A DNA stretch of 63,609 nucleotides from Mannheimia haemolytica (GTDB lineage: Bacteria > Pseudomonadota > Gammaproteobacteria > Enterobacterales > Pasteurellaceae): positions 1 through 63,609 of the forward strand of contig NZ_SMAC01000017.1 in NCBI RefSeq assembly GCF_004342115.1. The letters are read 5' to 3'. The position numbers and the translations under genes were made by a program. The notes below the pieces were generated by a model. That model was not told where the DNA came from. It saw only the letters and a list, made by a program, of their open reading frames with translations, and made no database searches. Below are positions 9,229-18,760 of this stretch, in pieces. Each line of letters begins with the position of its first letter. Position 1 is the stretch's first letter.

Positions 9229-10815
9229 ATGTTGTGGTTCTTTTTCTGTGTAGCCGTGCTTGTGCTTGGCTATTTCACTTATGGGAAAATCATTGAAAAA
9301 ATCTTCGTGATTAACCCAAAAAGATCGACACCGGCTTACTCTATGAATGACGGTGTGGATTATATGCCAATGTCTAAAACCAAGATTTGGCTGATTCAAT
9401 TATTAAATATTGCCGGCACCGGCCCTATTTTCGGCCCGATTCTTGGTGCTTTATACGGACCAGTTGCAATGCTTTGGATTGTGATTGGTTGTATTTTTGC
9501 CGGTGCAGTACACGACTACTTCTGTGGTATGTTAAGTATCCGCAACGGTGGCGCAACGATGCCAAATCTGGCAGGGAAATTCTTGGGTCGTCCAGTCAAG
9601 TTATTCATCAACGTAATGGCGCTCATCTTGCTTTTATTAGTAGGCGTAGTTTTCGTTGCAAGCCCTGCTCAGTTACTCTCTACCATCACCATGGATATTG
9701 CAGGTGCAACCCAAAGTGCAATGGAATTAGGTGATGTTGAAGCAATTAAAGAATCTGTAGCATCAGGTGGCGTAACCGTTTGGGGTATGGATAAAGCAAC
9801 CGTGATTTCTGTGTGGACGTTAATTATTTTTGCTTACTATATTCTTGCTACATTACTACCTGTTGATAAAATTATCGGTCGAATTTATCCTTTCTTCGGA
9901 GCATTATTACTCTTTATGTCTGTAGGTATGGTATATGGTCTAGTCAGCGCTCACTTAAGTGCGACTGATCCTATCGACTTCTTCCGTACAGTGAATGCAA
10001 ACGGTCAAGGCTTAACGTGGGAAAAATTCACCCAAAACTTCCAAGTGAAAGGTGATGTTCCAATTTGGCCATTACTATTCTTAACTATTTCTTGCGGAGC
10101 ATTATCCGGTTTCCACGCAACCCAAACCCCATTAATGGCTCGCTGTGCGCAAAATGAGAAAGAAGGTCGTTTTATTTTCTACGGTGCAATGATTACTGAA
10201 GGGGTAATTGCATTAGTATGGTGTGCAGTAGGTCTTTCATTCTATGAAAACCCACAAGCCTTACAAGATGCGATCTCTGCCGGTTCACCGTCTAAAGTGG
10301 TATATGACAGCTCGTTACACTTCTTAGGGTTTATCGGTGGTATTTTTGCCGTATTAGGCGTTGTAGTATTACCAATCACCTCAGGTGACACTGCATTCCG
10401 AGCCGCTCGTTTACAACTAGCGGAAATCTTTGGTTTAGAACAACGTACCTTAGTAAAACGTTTGTATATTGCCGTACCATTATTCGTACTTGGTTTCATT
10501 GTCTCAAAAGTTGATTTCAGCGTATTATGGCGTTACTTCACTTGGGCAAACCAAATGACTGCAATGGTTATGTTATGGACTGCCGCAGGTTACTTATACC
10601 GCTATAAAAAATTCCACTGGGTATGCTCGATTCCTGCATGGTTTATCACTACCGTGTGTGCAACTTACCTTGCGAACAACAAAATCGGCTTCGGTTTAGA
10701 TTATGAATTATCAGTTTATATCGGTTTTGCGATTACGGTAGTTTGTGTTATTTGCTTCTTTGCTTTCCTCAAGCCATCTGAGGCTCGTGATGAAGATGCT
10801 TATGTAACAAACTAA
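9229..10815 (+). CDS. cstA: CstA-family transporter
   Basis: A polytopic inner-membrane protein of 528 residues from the carbon-starvation CstA/BtsT family, whose E. coli members import pyruvate or peptides. The N-terminus is a transmembrane helix followed by the family-typical GVDYMPMSK, NIAGTGPIFGPILGALYG and GFHATQTPLMARCAQNE blocks; more than ten hydrophobic spans are visible. It is shorter than the ~700-residue E. coli proteins, belonging to the compact subgroup. It stands alone between two terminators. The substrate cannot be read from the sequence; pyruvate is a guess from the family. Confidence 0.88.
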   Translation: MLWFFFCVAVLVLGYFTYGKIIEKIFVINPKRSTPAYSMNDGVDYMPMSKTKIWLIQLLNIAGTGPIFGPILGALYGPVAMLWIVIGCIFAGAVHDYFCGMLSIRNGGATMPNLAGKFLGRPVKLFINVMALILLLLVGVVFVASPAQLLSTITMDIAGATQSAMELGDVEAIKESVASGGVTVWGMDKATVISVWTLIIFAYYILATLLPVDKIIGRIYPFFGALLLFMSVGMVYGLVSAHLSATDPIDFFRTVNANGQGLTWEKFTQNFQVKGDVPIWPLLFLTISCGALSGFHATQTPLMARCAQNEKEGRFIFYGAMITEGVIALVWCAVGLSFYENPQALQDAISAGSPSKVVYDSSLHFLGFIGGIFAVLGVVVLPITSGDTAFRAARLQLAEIFGLEQRTLVKRLYIAVPLFVLGFIVSKVDFSVLWRYFTWANQMTAMVMLWTAAGYLYRYKKFHWVCSIPAWFITTVCATYLANNKIGFGLDYELSVYIGFAITVVCVICFFAFLKPSEARDEDAYVTN

Positions 10816-10839
10816 TTGCTTGCGTAAAATGCTAAAAAT

Positions 10840-10863
10840 GGGGACAATCTAGTCCCCGTTTTT
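10840..10863 (+). terminator. Rho-independent terminator after cstA
   Basis: GGGGAC (10840-10845) pairs with GTCCCC (10852-10857), followed by GTTTTT. It ends 12 bp before the yjjV start. Confidence 0.8.
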
Positions 10864-10875
10864 ATTGGTTTTATT

Positions 10876-11670
10876 ATGCGATTTTTTGACACTCATACTC
10901 ACCTCGACTATCTCGCAGAAAGCCTGAATTTAAGCATTCCGGAATTGGTTGAGAATGCCGAACAGCATCAGATTGAATGCATTCTTATCGTTGCCGTATT
11001 TGCAAAAAATTTTGCAAAAGTGACCGCTTGTGCCAAACAAAAACCGGAAAATTTGGTGTATGGATTAGGGTTGCATCCACTGTATATTCAACAGCACCAA
11101 CAACAAGATTTAATCTTATTGGAAAATTTGCTAAGCCAACAAGATCCACAGTGTACCGCTATTGCCGAAATCGGTTTGGAAAAAGCGGTAAGTGAAGTTT
11201 CTACCCCTGAATTATGGAAAAAGCAATGTGAATTTTTAGAGGCACAACTTTCCCTCGCGAAAAAATTTAATTTACCCGTTAATCTTCATTCACGTAAAAG
11301 CCACGATCAACTTTTTGTGTTCCTCAAAAAAGCCCAACTAACCAAAACCGGTGTGGTTCACGGCTTTGCCGGCAGCTATGAACAGGCAAAACGTTTTGTC
11401 GATCTCGGTTATAAAATTGGTGTGGGGGGAACTATTACCTATGAACGTGCTAACAAAACCCGTGAGGCTATCCGCAAACTACCTCTTGAAAGTTTACTAC
11501 TGGAAACCGACTCGCCCGATATGCCGGTGTTTGGCTTTCAAGGCCAGCCGAACCGACCGGAACGGCTTTTAGTGACTTTCAATAGTCTATGTGAATTAAG
11601 AACAGAATCACCAAATCTGATTGCAGAAACCATTTGGCAGAATAGCGAAAGGTTATTTTTTTACGCTTGA
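10876..11670 (+). CDS. yjjV: TatD-family metal hydrolase YjjV
   Basis: A 264-residue TatD-type phosphohydrolase/deoxyribonuclease, closest to E. coli YjjV in conserved blocks. Metal-site motifs in order: THTHLD at residues 6-11, IAEIGLE, NLHSRKSHD, VVHGFAGS and LLETDSPDMP. The GYKIGVGGTITY and GFQGQPNRPE stretches are typical of YjjV. No signal peptide, so cytoplasmic. Its 3' end overlaps the 3' end of the converging BPL_N gene by 10 bp. An uptake signal (GACCGCTTGT) lies inside the coding region near 11021. Confidence 0.92.
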   Translation: MRFFDTHTHLDYLAESLNLSIPELVENAEQHQIECILIVAVFAKNFAKVTACAKQKPENLVYGLGLHPLYIQQHQQQDLILLENLLSQQDPQCTAIAEIGLEKAVSEVSTPELWKKQCEFLEAQLSLAKKFNLPVNLHSRKSHDQLFVFLKKAQLTKTGVVHGFAGSYEQAKRFVDLGYKIGVGGTITYERANKTREAIRKLPLESLLLETDSPDMPVFGFQGQPNRPERLLVTFNSLCELRTESPNLIAETIWQNSERLFFYA

Positions 11671-12419
11671 TTTAGTCGTTGCTTTAGATGTTGCCAAATT
11701 TGCGAGCCATAATTTACATTAAAATTAGAGCAAATTGCTTCTTCTTGTGTTTTTATGTCAAGATTTTCACAGCAATTTACAATTTTTTGCCAATAAACGA
11801 CCGCTTGTAATTCAAAATGTACACCCGACAACAGATAATAACCTCGCCCTAGCTCTCCCTCTATCATTGCTACTGAGCCATCAGGATAATAAGCCAACGG
11901 GTTGTCAATCACTGTTGTTGAATTTGGTTCAAAACAGCAACCACCGTGATAATAAAACGGCATTTTTCCACCCTCTGCAAGTGTTACTTCAACTATCGCT
12001 TTGCTACCAATGTTTTTATCGTAAAGTTGCCCGTTGGTAAACTGCGGCAGACTGCCTTTCGCAATGCCATTAAATAAAGCTAGTTCTCGATTACCATTTA
12101 CGCTATAGTCACGCCCTACAAAATTCAATTCAGCACAGCCATAATAAGCTCCGGCACAGATACCGAGATAAGCTCCACCTTGTTCAATAAATTGGCGGAT
12201 TCTACGATTGCCTTCTCCGTTTAATTTTTTGCAGTAAGGTAAATCGGCTCCACCGGGCATGATTAATAAACAGCCATCGGAAAACTTGCTTTGAATAATT
12301 TGTTTGGCATTGATGAGATAAGCCGGACGCTGTAAATGCTGTTTTACTGCCAATAACAGTGATTGAACACCAATTTCACTGCTACCTTCATCACAATAAA
12401 TATAAACTGGTTTTACCAT
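11661..12419 (-). CDS. BPL_N glutamine-amidotransferase-like protein
   Basis: 252 residues resembling the N-terminal domain of eukaryotic biotin-protein ligases (BPL_N), a class I amidotransferase fold. MPGGADLPY is near residue 54 and the nucleophile elbow GICAGAYYG has C88. A YYHGGCCFEP segment and a late SGVHFEL histidine complete a plausible catalytic site. The gene is divergent from the biotin importer bioY with an 80-bp shared promoter region, which supports a biotin-related role. No ligase domain is attached. The reaction is unknown. Confidence 0.8.
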   Translation of the reverse strand: MVKPVYIYCDEGSSEIGVQSLLLAVKQHLQRPAYLINAKQIIQSKFSDGCLLIMPGGADLPYCKKLNGEGNRRIRQFIEQGGAYLGICAGAYYGCAELNFVGRDYSVNGNRELALFNGIAKGSLPQFTNGQLYDKNIGSKAIVEVTLAEGGKMPFYYHGGCCFEPNSTTVIDNPLAYYPDGSVAMIEGELGRGYYLLSGVHFELQAVVYWQKIVNCCENLDIKTQEEAICSNFNVNYGSQIWQHLKQRLNQA

Positions 12420-12432
12420 TTTAAATTCACTC

Positions 12433-12461
12433 TTACCCTAAAAGACATCTTCCTATATAAT
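12433..12461 (+). promoter_or_regulatory. Candidate bioY promoter
   Basis: TTACCC (12433-12438) and TATAAT (12456-12461) are separated by 17 bp, and the -10 is perfect. No convincing BirA operator of the GTAAACC-N-GGTTTAC type was found in the gap. Confidence 0.5.
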
Positions 12462-12499
12462 CGGTTGAGAACATTTTAACCATATTAAAGGAAAGGATT

Positions 12500-13066
12500 A
12501 TGTTCACTACGCAATTAATTCAAACTAAACGTTGGCTAGAAGCCAATAGTATAACTACATTTTGGTTGAAAACTTTTATTGGAGCAACACTGCTTGCTAT
12601 TTTTGCACAAATTTCTGTGCCGATGTACCCTGTACCCATTACAGGGCAAACACTTGCTTTAACTGTGGTTGGTTTTGCAATGGGTCGTAAAGCCGCAACT
12701 GCTGCAGTATTACTTTATCTTTTTGAAGGGGCGATTGGTTTACCTGTCTTTGCCGGCGGTGCTTCAGGTTTCCATCATTTCTTTGGTCCAACAGGCGGAT
12801 ACTTATTAGGCTATATTCCAACCGCCTATTTCTTAGGCTATTATAGCGATAAAGGCGTATTAAACTCTTTTTGGAAAAGTTTATTTGTCGCCTTAATTGC
12901 AAGTGTGATCACCTTTGCTTTCGGCTTGGCTCAACTTTCTTTCTTTGTACCAGAAGGCACAGTATTACAAGCGGGCTTATATCCATTTATTTTAGGTGGT
13001 GTGCTTAAAGCACTCCTAGCAAGTGTTTTGGTTAGCCCAAGCTACAAATTCTTCTCGAAACTCTAA
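12500..13066 (+). CDS. bioY: Biotin transporter BioY
   Basis: 188-residue membrane S-component for biotin uptake with about six hydrophobic helices. Family blocks: FAQISVPMYPVPITGQTLA near residue 40 and the GGASGFHHFFGPTGGYLLGY stretch near 90. No energy-coupling genes (bioM/bioN) are adjacent, so it would act alone or with a shared ECF module. The start follows AAAGGA. It is divergent from the BPL_N gene and followed by a strong terminator. Confidence 0.95.
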   Translation: MFTTQLIQTKRWLEANSITTFWLKTFIGATLLAIFAQISVPMYPVPITGQTLALTVVGFAMGRKAATAAVLLYLFEGAIGLPVFAGGASGFHHFFGPTGGYLLGYIPTAYFLGYYSDKGVLNSFWKSLFVALIASVITFAFGLAQLSFFVPEGTVLQAGLYPFILGGVLKALLASVLVSPSYKFFSKL

Positions 13067-13073
13067 TCTTTCT

Positions 13074-13101
13074 AAAGGCTTTGTTACGGCAAAGCCTTTT
13101 T
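13074..13101 (+). terminator. Rho-independent terminator after bioY
   Basis: A perfect 10-bp stem, AAAGGCTTTG (13074-13083) with CAAAGCCTTT (13090-13099), loop TTACGG and a T run. Confidence 0.9.
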
Positions 13102-13171
13102 CAATTCTGATTGCTCTATTTTTTACTACATTTCAAAATCCCCTTCATTTGATTTTTTAATCAAAATAGCC

Positions 13172-13205
13172 AAAAGTTATTTTCTCAACGCTAATAATAA
13201 CTTTT
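13172..13205. promoter_or_regulatory. Inverted repeat at MFS promoter, possible operator
   Basis: AAAAGTTATT (13172-13181) and AATAACTTTT (13196-13205) are perfect inverse complements 14 bp apart, and the second arm abuts the -35 box of the promoter behind it. The geometry suits a dimeric repressor or activator. No regulator gene is adjacent. Confidence 0.5.
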
Positions 13206-13234
13206 TTGCCTAAAAGGTATTAAATCGGTACAAT
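13206..13234 (+). promoter_or_regulatory. Promoter for the MFS gene
   Basis: TTGCCT (13206-13211), a 17-bp spacer and TACAAT (13229-13234) form a good sigma-70 promoter 36 bp before the start codon. Confidence 0.65.
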
Positions 13235-13269
13235 GATTTAATACTGGCAGAATGTTTGAAGGAGCATTG

Positions 13270-14619
13270 ATGAATAGCACTAAATTTTACTCCCTTTATT
13301 CAGGTATCTTTTTTCTGTTTTTCGGCTACGGTTTATTTCTAAATTCAGCAGGGATCAAACTGGCAGAAATGGGGATAACGGACATCATCATCGGTTTACT
13401 TAACGCTGCTTTCTTTATTGGGGCGGCATTAAGCACTATTTTTGCTCACCGCATTGTATCAAGTGTTGGGCATATCCGTTCATTTAGCGTTTTCTGTGCT
13501 GTTTTTGCTATCGCCGCTCTCGGTCATATTATGATTGATACTTTGTGGATCTGGGGCGTATTACGAATTATTTTGGGATTCTGTCATTATAGCTTGCTGC
13601 TTTTAGTCGAAAGTTGGTTAAGCGAAAAAACCAATGTCGATACCAGAGGCAAAGTGCTTGCCACTTATAACATTATCTTCTATCTCGCCTTTATTTTAGG
13701 CGTAAGTTTATTAAGTTTAGAACTTAGTAGCCGAAACATTTTTATCTTATCTACCATTTTGGTTGTGATGTCGATGATCCCAATTGCTTTAACTAAAATG
13801 GTTCAGCCTGATATTCCGGCTCGAGAGCGCATTAGTATTCCTAAACTATTTGCGATTTCACCGTTAGCCTTAGCAACCAGCTTTATTAGCGGAATGTTGG
13901 TAAACGGCTTTTTTACAATGGCGTCAGTCTTTCTGCTGAAGTTTAGCTTTTCATTAAGTGAAATCTCGCTTTATTTGATGATCTCGATGATCGGTGGTTT
14001 TATCAGCCAAATGCCGATGGCGATATTATCGAATCGTATTGGCAGACGTAACGCCATTTTAGCTTGTTCAGTGATTGCCACTTTAACCGCACTTGCCGGA
14101 TTATTTGCAATTTTCCAAGAAAATTTGACCGCTTGGGGACAGTATATTATCGCCTTTTTCTTTGGCTGTAGTCTGTTTAGCTTATATGCTTTGAGCATTG
14201 CCCGTGCCAACGATGAATTGCCGAATAATATGAACACGGTTGAAGTAAGCAGGGGTTTACTGTTTTGCTATGGTGTGGGGGCGTTAGTTGCTCCACCGCT
14301 TATCGGTTTTGCGATGAGCCTTTCCGCTGAATATGGCTTTTATGCACTTTTTGGACTGTTCTCACTTAGTTTATTTATTTGTGCTTTCCGCACCAAATCA
14401 ATTCCGAAAGCGGAACGAGCAGAGATGCAATATGCTACCCCAATTGCAACCGCAAGCCCACTTGAAGAAATTGAAATTGTTGAGGACGCACTTATTCCAT
14501 TTGATGAAGAAGCGGTACAAGAGTACCAGGCTCAGCTTGAAATACTTGAACAAGATCCACAAACAGAAAATGAAAATATTGAGCTTGATGAAGAGGCCGC
14601 TGAAAACAGCAAAGTTTAA
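13270..14619 (+). CDS. MFS transporter (YcaD-like)
   Basis: Major facilitator superfamily protein with about 12 hydrophobic helices in 449 residues. Start taken at the ATG at 13270 because AAGGAG lies 5 nt upstream; an in-frame ATG at 13252 is less likely. Features include a loop-2/3-like FAHRIVSSVG segment, RIILGFCHYS in helix 4 and SNRIGRRNA in the second half, resembling the YcaD group. An unusual acidic tail of about 50 residues (EEIEIVED..., ending EEAAENSKV) is probably cytoplasmic. The substrate is unknown. Confidence 0.85.
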   Translation: MNSTKFYSLYSGIFFLFFGYGLFLNSAGIKLAEMGITDIIIGLLNAAFFIGAALSTIFAHRIVSSVGHIRSFSVFCAVFAIAALGHIMIDTLWIWGVLRIILGFCHYSLLLLVESWLSEKTNVDTRGKVLATYNIIFYLAFILGVSLLSLELSSRNIFILSTILVVMSMIPIALTKMVQPDIPARERISIPKLFAISPLALATSFISGMLVNGFFTMASVFLLKFSFSLSEISLYLMISMIGGFISQMPMAILSNRIGRRNAILACSVIATLTALAGLFAIFQENLTAWGQYIIAFFFGCSLFSLYALSIARANDELPNNMNTVEVSRGLLFCYGVGALVAPPLIGFAMSLSAEYGFYALFGLFSLSLFICAFRTKSIPKAERAEMQYATPIATASPLEEIEIVEDALIPFDEEAVQEYQAQLEILEQDPQTENENIELDEEAAENSKV

Positions 14620-14634
14620 TTTTTCTTTGTTTTA

Positions 14635-14643
14635 TGCTAGAAT
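14635..14643 (+). promoter_or_regulatory. Candidate extended -10 for thrS
   Basis: TGCTAGAAT has the TGn extension plus TAGAAT, just after the MFS stop. If used, transcription starts near 14650 and the thrS leader of about 135 nt would include the hairpin at 14711-14731. Confidence 0.4.
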
Positions 14644-14710
14644 TTCAGTGCTTTTATTCCCCACTTGTAAGGGAAATAATAAGCAAATTGCAAAATTTTA
14701 ATCAAAAAAG

Positions 14711-14731
14711 ACCGCTTGTAGGCGGTTTTTT
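14711..14731 (+). terminator. Terminator-like hairpin upstream of thrS
   Basis: ACCGC (14711-14715) pairs with GCGGT (14722-14726), followed by six T residues; the first arm and loop contain the uptake-signal core ACCGCTTGT. It may simply end the MFS transcript, or act as an attenuator in the thrS leader if the promoter at 14635 is used. Confidence 0.65.
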
Positions 14732-14785
14732 CATTCAAACAACACAAGTAATCTCTCGTATGGATTACCACTGTAAGGATTTATT

Positions 14786-16717
14786 ATGCCAATTATTACT
14801 TTACCGGACGGTTCACAACGTTCATTTGACAACCCAGTTTCTGTAATGGAAGTTGCCCAATCTATCGGGGCAGGTTTAGCGAAAGCCACCATTGCCGGTC
14901 GTGTAAACGGTGAACGCCGTGATGCGTCTGATATCATCAGCCAAGACAGCGCACTTGAAATCATTACTGCCAAAGACGAAGATGGTTTAGAGATCATTCG
15001 CCACTCAACCGCTCACTTGTTAGGTCACGCCATCAAGCAATTATTCCCAGACGTTAAAATGGCTATCGGCCCGACTATCGAAAACGGTTTCTACTACGAT
15101 ATCGATTTAGACCGCTCTTTGACTCAAGAAGATTTAGACGCTCTTGAAAAGCGTATGTTAGAGCTGGCAAAAACCAACTATGACGTGGTAAAACGCCCGG
15201 TAAGCTGGCAAGAAGCTCGAGATACCTTTGAGAAACGTGGTGAGCCATACAAAATGGCGATTTTAGATGAAAATATTGAACGTACGGCAACGCCTGCGTT
15301 ATATCACCACGAAGAATATATTGATATGTGCCGTGGTCCACACGTACCAAATATGCGTTTCTGCCACCACTTCAAATTACAAAAAGTAGCGGGTGCTTAC
15401 TGGCGTGGCGACAGCAAAAATAAAATGCTACAACGTATTTACGGTACAGCTTGGGCTGATAAAAAACAATTAGCCGAATATTTACAACGTTTGGAAGAAG
15501 CGGCAAAACGTGACCACCGCCGTATCGGTAAAGCGTTAGATTTATACCATATGCAAGAAGAAGCACCGGGTATGGTGTTCTGGCACAATGACGGCTGGAC
15601 GATTTTCCGTGAACTTGAAACTTTTGTGCGTACCAAATTGAAAGAGTACGATTACCAAGAAGTAAAAGGTCCGTTTATGATGGATCGTGTGCTTTGGGAA
15701 AAAACCGGACACTGGCAAAACTACGCAGATTTAATGTTCACTACCCAATCGGAAAACCGTGAATATGCAATTAAGCCGATGAACTGCCCGGGTCACGTTC
15801 AAATCTTTAATCAAGGCTTGAAATCTTACCGTGATTTACCGATCCGTATGGCGGAATTTGGTTCGTGTCACCGTAACGAGCCGTCCGGTTCATTACACGG
15901 CTTAATGCGTGTGCGTGGTTTTACCCAAGATGATGCACATATTTTCTGTACTGAAGAACAAATCGAGTCAGAAGTAACCAGCTGTATCAAAATGGTGTAC
16001 GACATTTACAGCACCTTCGGTTTTACTAACATTGCAGTAAAACTTTCAACCCGTCCGGAAAACCGTATCGGTGATGATGCAATGTGGGACAGAGCAGAAG
16101 AAGGCTTAGCCAACGCCTTACGCAACAACGGACTTGAATATGAAATTCAAGAAGGCGAAGGTGCATTCTACGGGCCGAAAATTGAGTTTGCATTGCGTGA
16201 TTGCTTAGGACGTGAATGGCAATGTGGCACGGTGCAACTTGACTTCGCTCTACCGGGTCGTTTAGAAGCCTCTTATGTAGCAGAAGATAATGGTCGCCGC
16301 ACACCGGTAATGATTCACCGTGCGATTTTAGGCTCGATCGAACGTTTCATCGGGATTATCACCGAAGAATATGCCGGTTTCTTCCCAACTTGGCTTGCCC
16401 CAACCCAAGCAGTGGTAATGAACATTACCGACAGCCAAGCAGATTATGTGCAACAAGTGGTGAAACAGCTTTCTGATGCAGGCATTCGTGTGAAAGCAGA
16501 CTTACGCAACGAAAAAGTCGGCTTCAAAGTGCGTGAGCACACCTTACGCCGTGTGCCTTATATGTTGGTTTGCGGTGATAAAGAAATCGCCGAAGGTAAA
16601 GTGTCTGTGCGTACCCGTAAAGGTGCAGACTTAGGTACTTACCTCGTTTCAGACTTAGTTGAAATTCTAAAAAACCAAATTAAGGCTCGTGAGTTGAAAT
16701 TATTAGGCGAAGAGTAA
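14786..16717 (+). CDS. thrS: Threonyl-tRNA synthetase
   Basis: Charges tRNA-Thr. The 643 residues carry all domains: TGS at 1-60, editing domain with H73 and H77 (HSTAHLLGH) and the CRGPH motif near 182, class II catalytic core with the zinc-site Cys in NCPGHVQIF and [20 protein letters not shown], and a C-terminal anticodon domain. A TAAGGA ribosome site is present. It is preceded by a terminator-like hairpin and followed by a strong bidirectional terminator. Confidence 0.98.
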   Translation: MPIITLPDGSQRSFDNPVSVMEVAQSIGAGLAKATIAGRVNGERRDASDIISQDSALEIITAKDEDGLEIIRHSTAHLLGHAIKQLFPDVKMAIGPTIENGFYYDIDLDRSLTQEDLDALEKRMLELAKTNYDVVKRPVSWQEARDTFEKRGEPYKMAILDENIERTATPALYHHEEYIDMCRGPHVPNMRFCHHFKLQKVAGAYWRGDSKNKMLQRIYGTAWADKKQLAEYLQRLEEAAKRDHRRIGKALDLYHMQEEAPGMVFWHNDGWTIFRELETFVRTKLKEYDYQEVKGPFMMDRVLWEKTGHWQNYADLMFTTQSENREYAIKPMNCPGHVQIFNQGLKSYRDLPIRMAEFGSCHRNEPSGSLHGLMRVRGFTQDDAHIFCTEEQIESEVTSCIKMVYDIYSTFGFTNIAVKLSTRPENRIGDDAMWDRAEEGLANALRNNGLEYEIQEGEGAFYGPKIEFALRDCLGREWQCGTVQLDFALPGRLEASYVAEDNGRRTPVMIHRAILGSIERFIGIITEEYAGFFPTWLAPTQAVVMNITDSQADYVQQVVKQLSDAGIRVKADLRNEKVGFKVREHTLRRVPYMLVCGDKEIAEGKVSVRTRKGADLGTYLVSDLVEILKNQIKARELKLLGEE

Positions 16718-16728
16718 TAACATAAATA

Positions 16729-16770
16729 AAAGCAGCTACCTTTCTGACATAATCGAGGGGTAGCTGCTTT
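16729..16770. terminator. Bidirectional terminator between thrS and lolE
   Basis: A perfect 12-bp stem, AAAGCAGCTACC (16729-16740) with GGTAGCTGCTTT (16759-16770), with T runs on both strands. It serves the converging thrS and lolCDE transcripts. Confidence 0.9.
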
Positions 16771-16791
16771 TTTATTAGAATAGGAAAATGA

Positions 16792-18057
16792 TTAATGCCC
16801 ACTTAACACTTTTGCCGGTTCTAATTTAGCGGCTCGGTTGGCAGGGTATAAGCTGGCAAAAAGGCTTAGGATAATCGTGGCCGCCAATACATAGACGACA
16901 TCTTGCCAATGTAATTCACTTGGTAAGAAATCAACAAAATAAACTCCGTCTGAAAGCAATTTCACCTCAAAGAATGCTTCAATCGCTTTGATAATAGCGG
17001 TTAAATTTAGCGATAAAATCACACCTAAAATCAGCCCGAATAACGCCCCTTTCATACCTGAAATTAAGCCATACCATAAGAAAATGCGGCGGATAAAACC
17101 GTTATTTGCACCAAGTGTTCGTAAAATCGCAATATCGCCCTGTTTGTCTTTCACCGCCATAATCAAGGTGGAAATAATATTAAAACAGGCAACGCCAATT
17201 ACCAGAACCATTGCAATGTACATCACGGTGCGAATCAGCTGAATATCGTTATACATATAACCGAATTTATCGATCCACGTATTCAAATAAAGCGGTTGGG
17301 TATAGCCGTTCAGTTGTGGCATTTCAAGCTGTTGTACATCAAACGGATTGGCAAGGCTGATTTCAAGTCCTGACACTTCATTCGCTTGGTATTCCATCAG
17401 CTCTTGAGCTTTATTCAGTGGAATTAAGGCATAACTGTGATCCAGCTGCCCATCTAGCCGCAAAATGCCGGTTACGTTTAGGTTAAAACGCAAGGGCTGG
17501 GCTAATTTGCCGTCTTCTGTTGGCTGAGGAATTAAAAGCGTAACTTCGTCTCCTGCCTCAACTTCTAACGCTTTGGCAATACCGGCTCCTAAAATCAAGC
17601 CATCTTCATCGGCTTGAAATTGCTGATTGAACGCTTGCCATTGCTCGGGTGGAATAAATTGGCTTAATTGGCTGGCCTGATCTTGCTTTTTAGGATCAAC
17701 CCCTCGCACCTGGGCGATTTTAAGCTGAGCCCCATTTTCAATTAAGGCGGTAAAGCTCACGAAAGGGGAACTAGCGGTCACATTTTGCGATTTTTTTACC
17801 AATGCCTCTAATTTTTTGCTATCAAAAATCGGCTGAGGCTGATTGCCTTGAAACGAAACTAATTCTGCGTGCGGCACAACCGAAAGTACACGATTATTCA
17901 GCTCTCGCTCAAAGCCGTTCATTGCACTTAGCCCGATAATTAATACCGCAACCCCAAGGGCAATCCCGATGTTGGAGAAGAGGGCAATTAGTGAAACCAG
18001 TCTGTTTTTCTGTTTGCCCCGTTGGTAACGCCAGCTAATGAAAAACGGCGTACTCAT
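16792..18057 (-). CDS. lolE: Lipoprotein export permease LolE
   Basis: Inner-membrane permease subunit of the LolCDE ABC complex, which extracts outer-membrane-bound lipoproteins and passes them to LolA. 421 residues with one N-terminal helix, a large periplasmic domain (about 50-265) and three C-terminal helices (FtsX/MacB type). The [29 protein letters not shown] block matches LolE and not LolC. Its ATG overlaps the lolD stop by 4 nt, indicating coupled translation. Last gene of lolC-lolD-lolE. Confidence 0.93.
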   Translation of the reverse strand: MSTPFFISWRYQRGKQKNRLVSLIALFSNIGIALGVAVLIIGLSAMNGFERELNNRVLSVVPHAELVSFQGNQPQPIFDSKKLEALVKKSQNVTASSPFVSFTALIENGAQLKIAQVRGVDPKKQDQASQLSQFIPPEQWQAFNQQFQADEDGLILGAGIAKALEVEAGDEVTLLIPQPTEDGKLAQPLRFNLNVTGILRLDGQLDHSYALIPLNKAQELMEYQANEVSGLEISLANPFDVQQLEMPQLNGYTQPLYLNTWIDKFGYMYNDIQLIRTVMYIAMVLVIGVACFNIISTLIMAVKDKQGDIAILRTLGANNGFIRRIFLWYGLISGMKGALFGLILGVILSLNLTAIIKAIEAFFEVKLLSDGVYFVDFLPSELHWQDVVYVLAATIILSLFASLYPANRAAKLEPAKVLSGH

Positions 18058-18737
18058 AAGCTCCCCTCGCTTAACACGCCATCTCGCATTACAAGACTAC
18101 GTGAAAGTTTATTCGCTAGATTTAAATCATGCGTTACTAATAAAAACGCAATGTTCTGCTCTTGGTTGAGCTGTTGAATCAGCTCAAAAATGCTTTCAGT
18201 GGTTTTTTGGTCTAAATTACCGGTCGGTTCATCGGCAAGTACCAGAGCCGGATTATTAACCAACGCTCGGGCAATCGCCACCCGTTGGCGTTCGCCGCCT
18301 GAAAGTGCTGATGGGCGATGTGTCATTCGATGAGCTAATCCGACCGCTTGTAGCATTTTCTCGGCACGATTGACAGCTTCAGTTTTGTTCTGTTTGCCGA
18401 TCAGCATCGGCATCATCACATTTTCAAGGGCGGTAAAGTCTGCCATTAAGTGATGAAATTGGTACACAAAGCCTAAGTTTTGGTTACGCAATAACGCTAA
18501 TTTGTCTGAACTGAGCTGTTGCAGAGATTGCCCTCGAATCCAGACTTCACCGGTGCTTGGCTGATCTAGCCCGCCTAATGTGTGCAATAGGGTGCTTTTG
18601 CCGGAACCTGAACTACCGACAATCGCCACCAGCTCACCTTCGTTCATCGAAAATGACACCTCTTTTAGCACCTGAACTTTCTGTTCGCCCTCATCGTAAA
18701 ATTTGCTGATATGTTCACAGCGAAGTAATTCTGTCAT
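18054..18737 (-). CDS. lolD: Lipoprotein export ATPase LolD
   Basis: ATPase of LolCDE, 227 residues, normal length. Walker [10 protein letters not shown] near residue 42, Q-loop in the [19 protein letters not shown] stretch (typical of the MacB/LolD class), signature [15 protein letters not shown] and Walker [17 protein letters not shown] ribosome site precedes the ATG. Lies 23 bp after lolC and overlaps lolE by 4 nt. Confidence 0.96.
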   Translation of the reverse strand: MTELLRCEHISKFYDEGEQKVQVLKEVSFSMNEGELVAIVGSSGSGKSTLLHTLGGLDQPSTGEVWIRGQSLQQLSSDKLALLRNQNLGFVYQFHHLMADFTALENVMMPMLIGKQNKTEAVNRAEKMLQAVGLAHRMTHRPSALSGGERQRVAIARALVNNPALVLADEPTGNLDQKTTESIFELIQQLNQEQNIAFLLVTHDLNLANKLSRSLVMRDGVLSEGSL

Positions 18738-18760
18738 TTTATTTCCGTTCTTATTATTTA

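Noticed and set aside
12420-12499. BirA operator upstream of bioY
   Set aside because: GGTT...AACC words are present, but the arms and spacing do not match the known operator.
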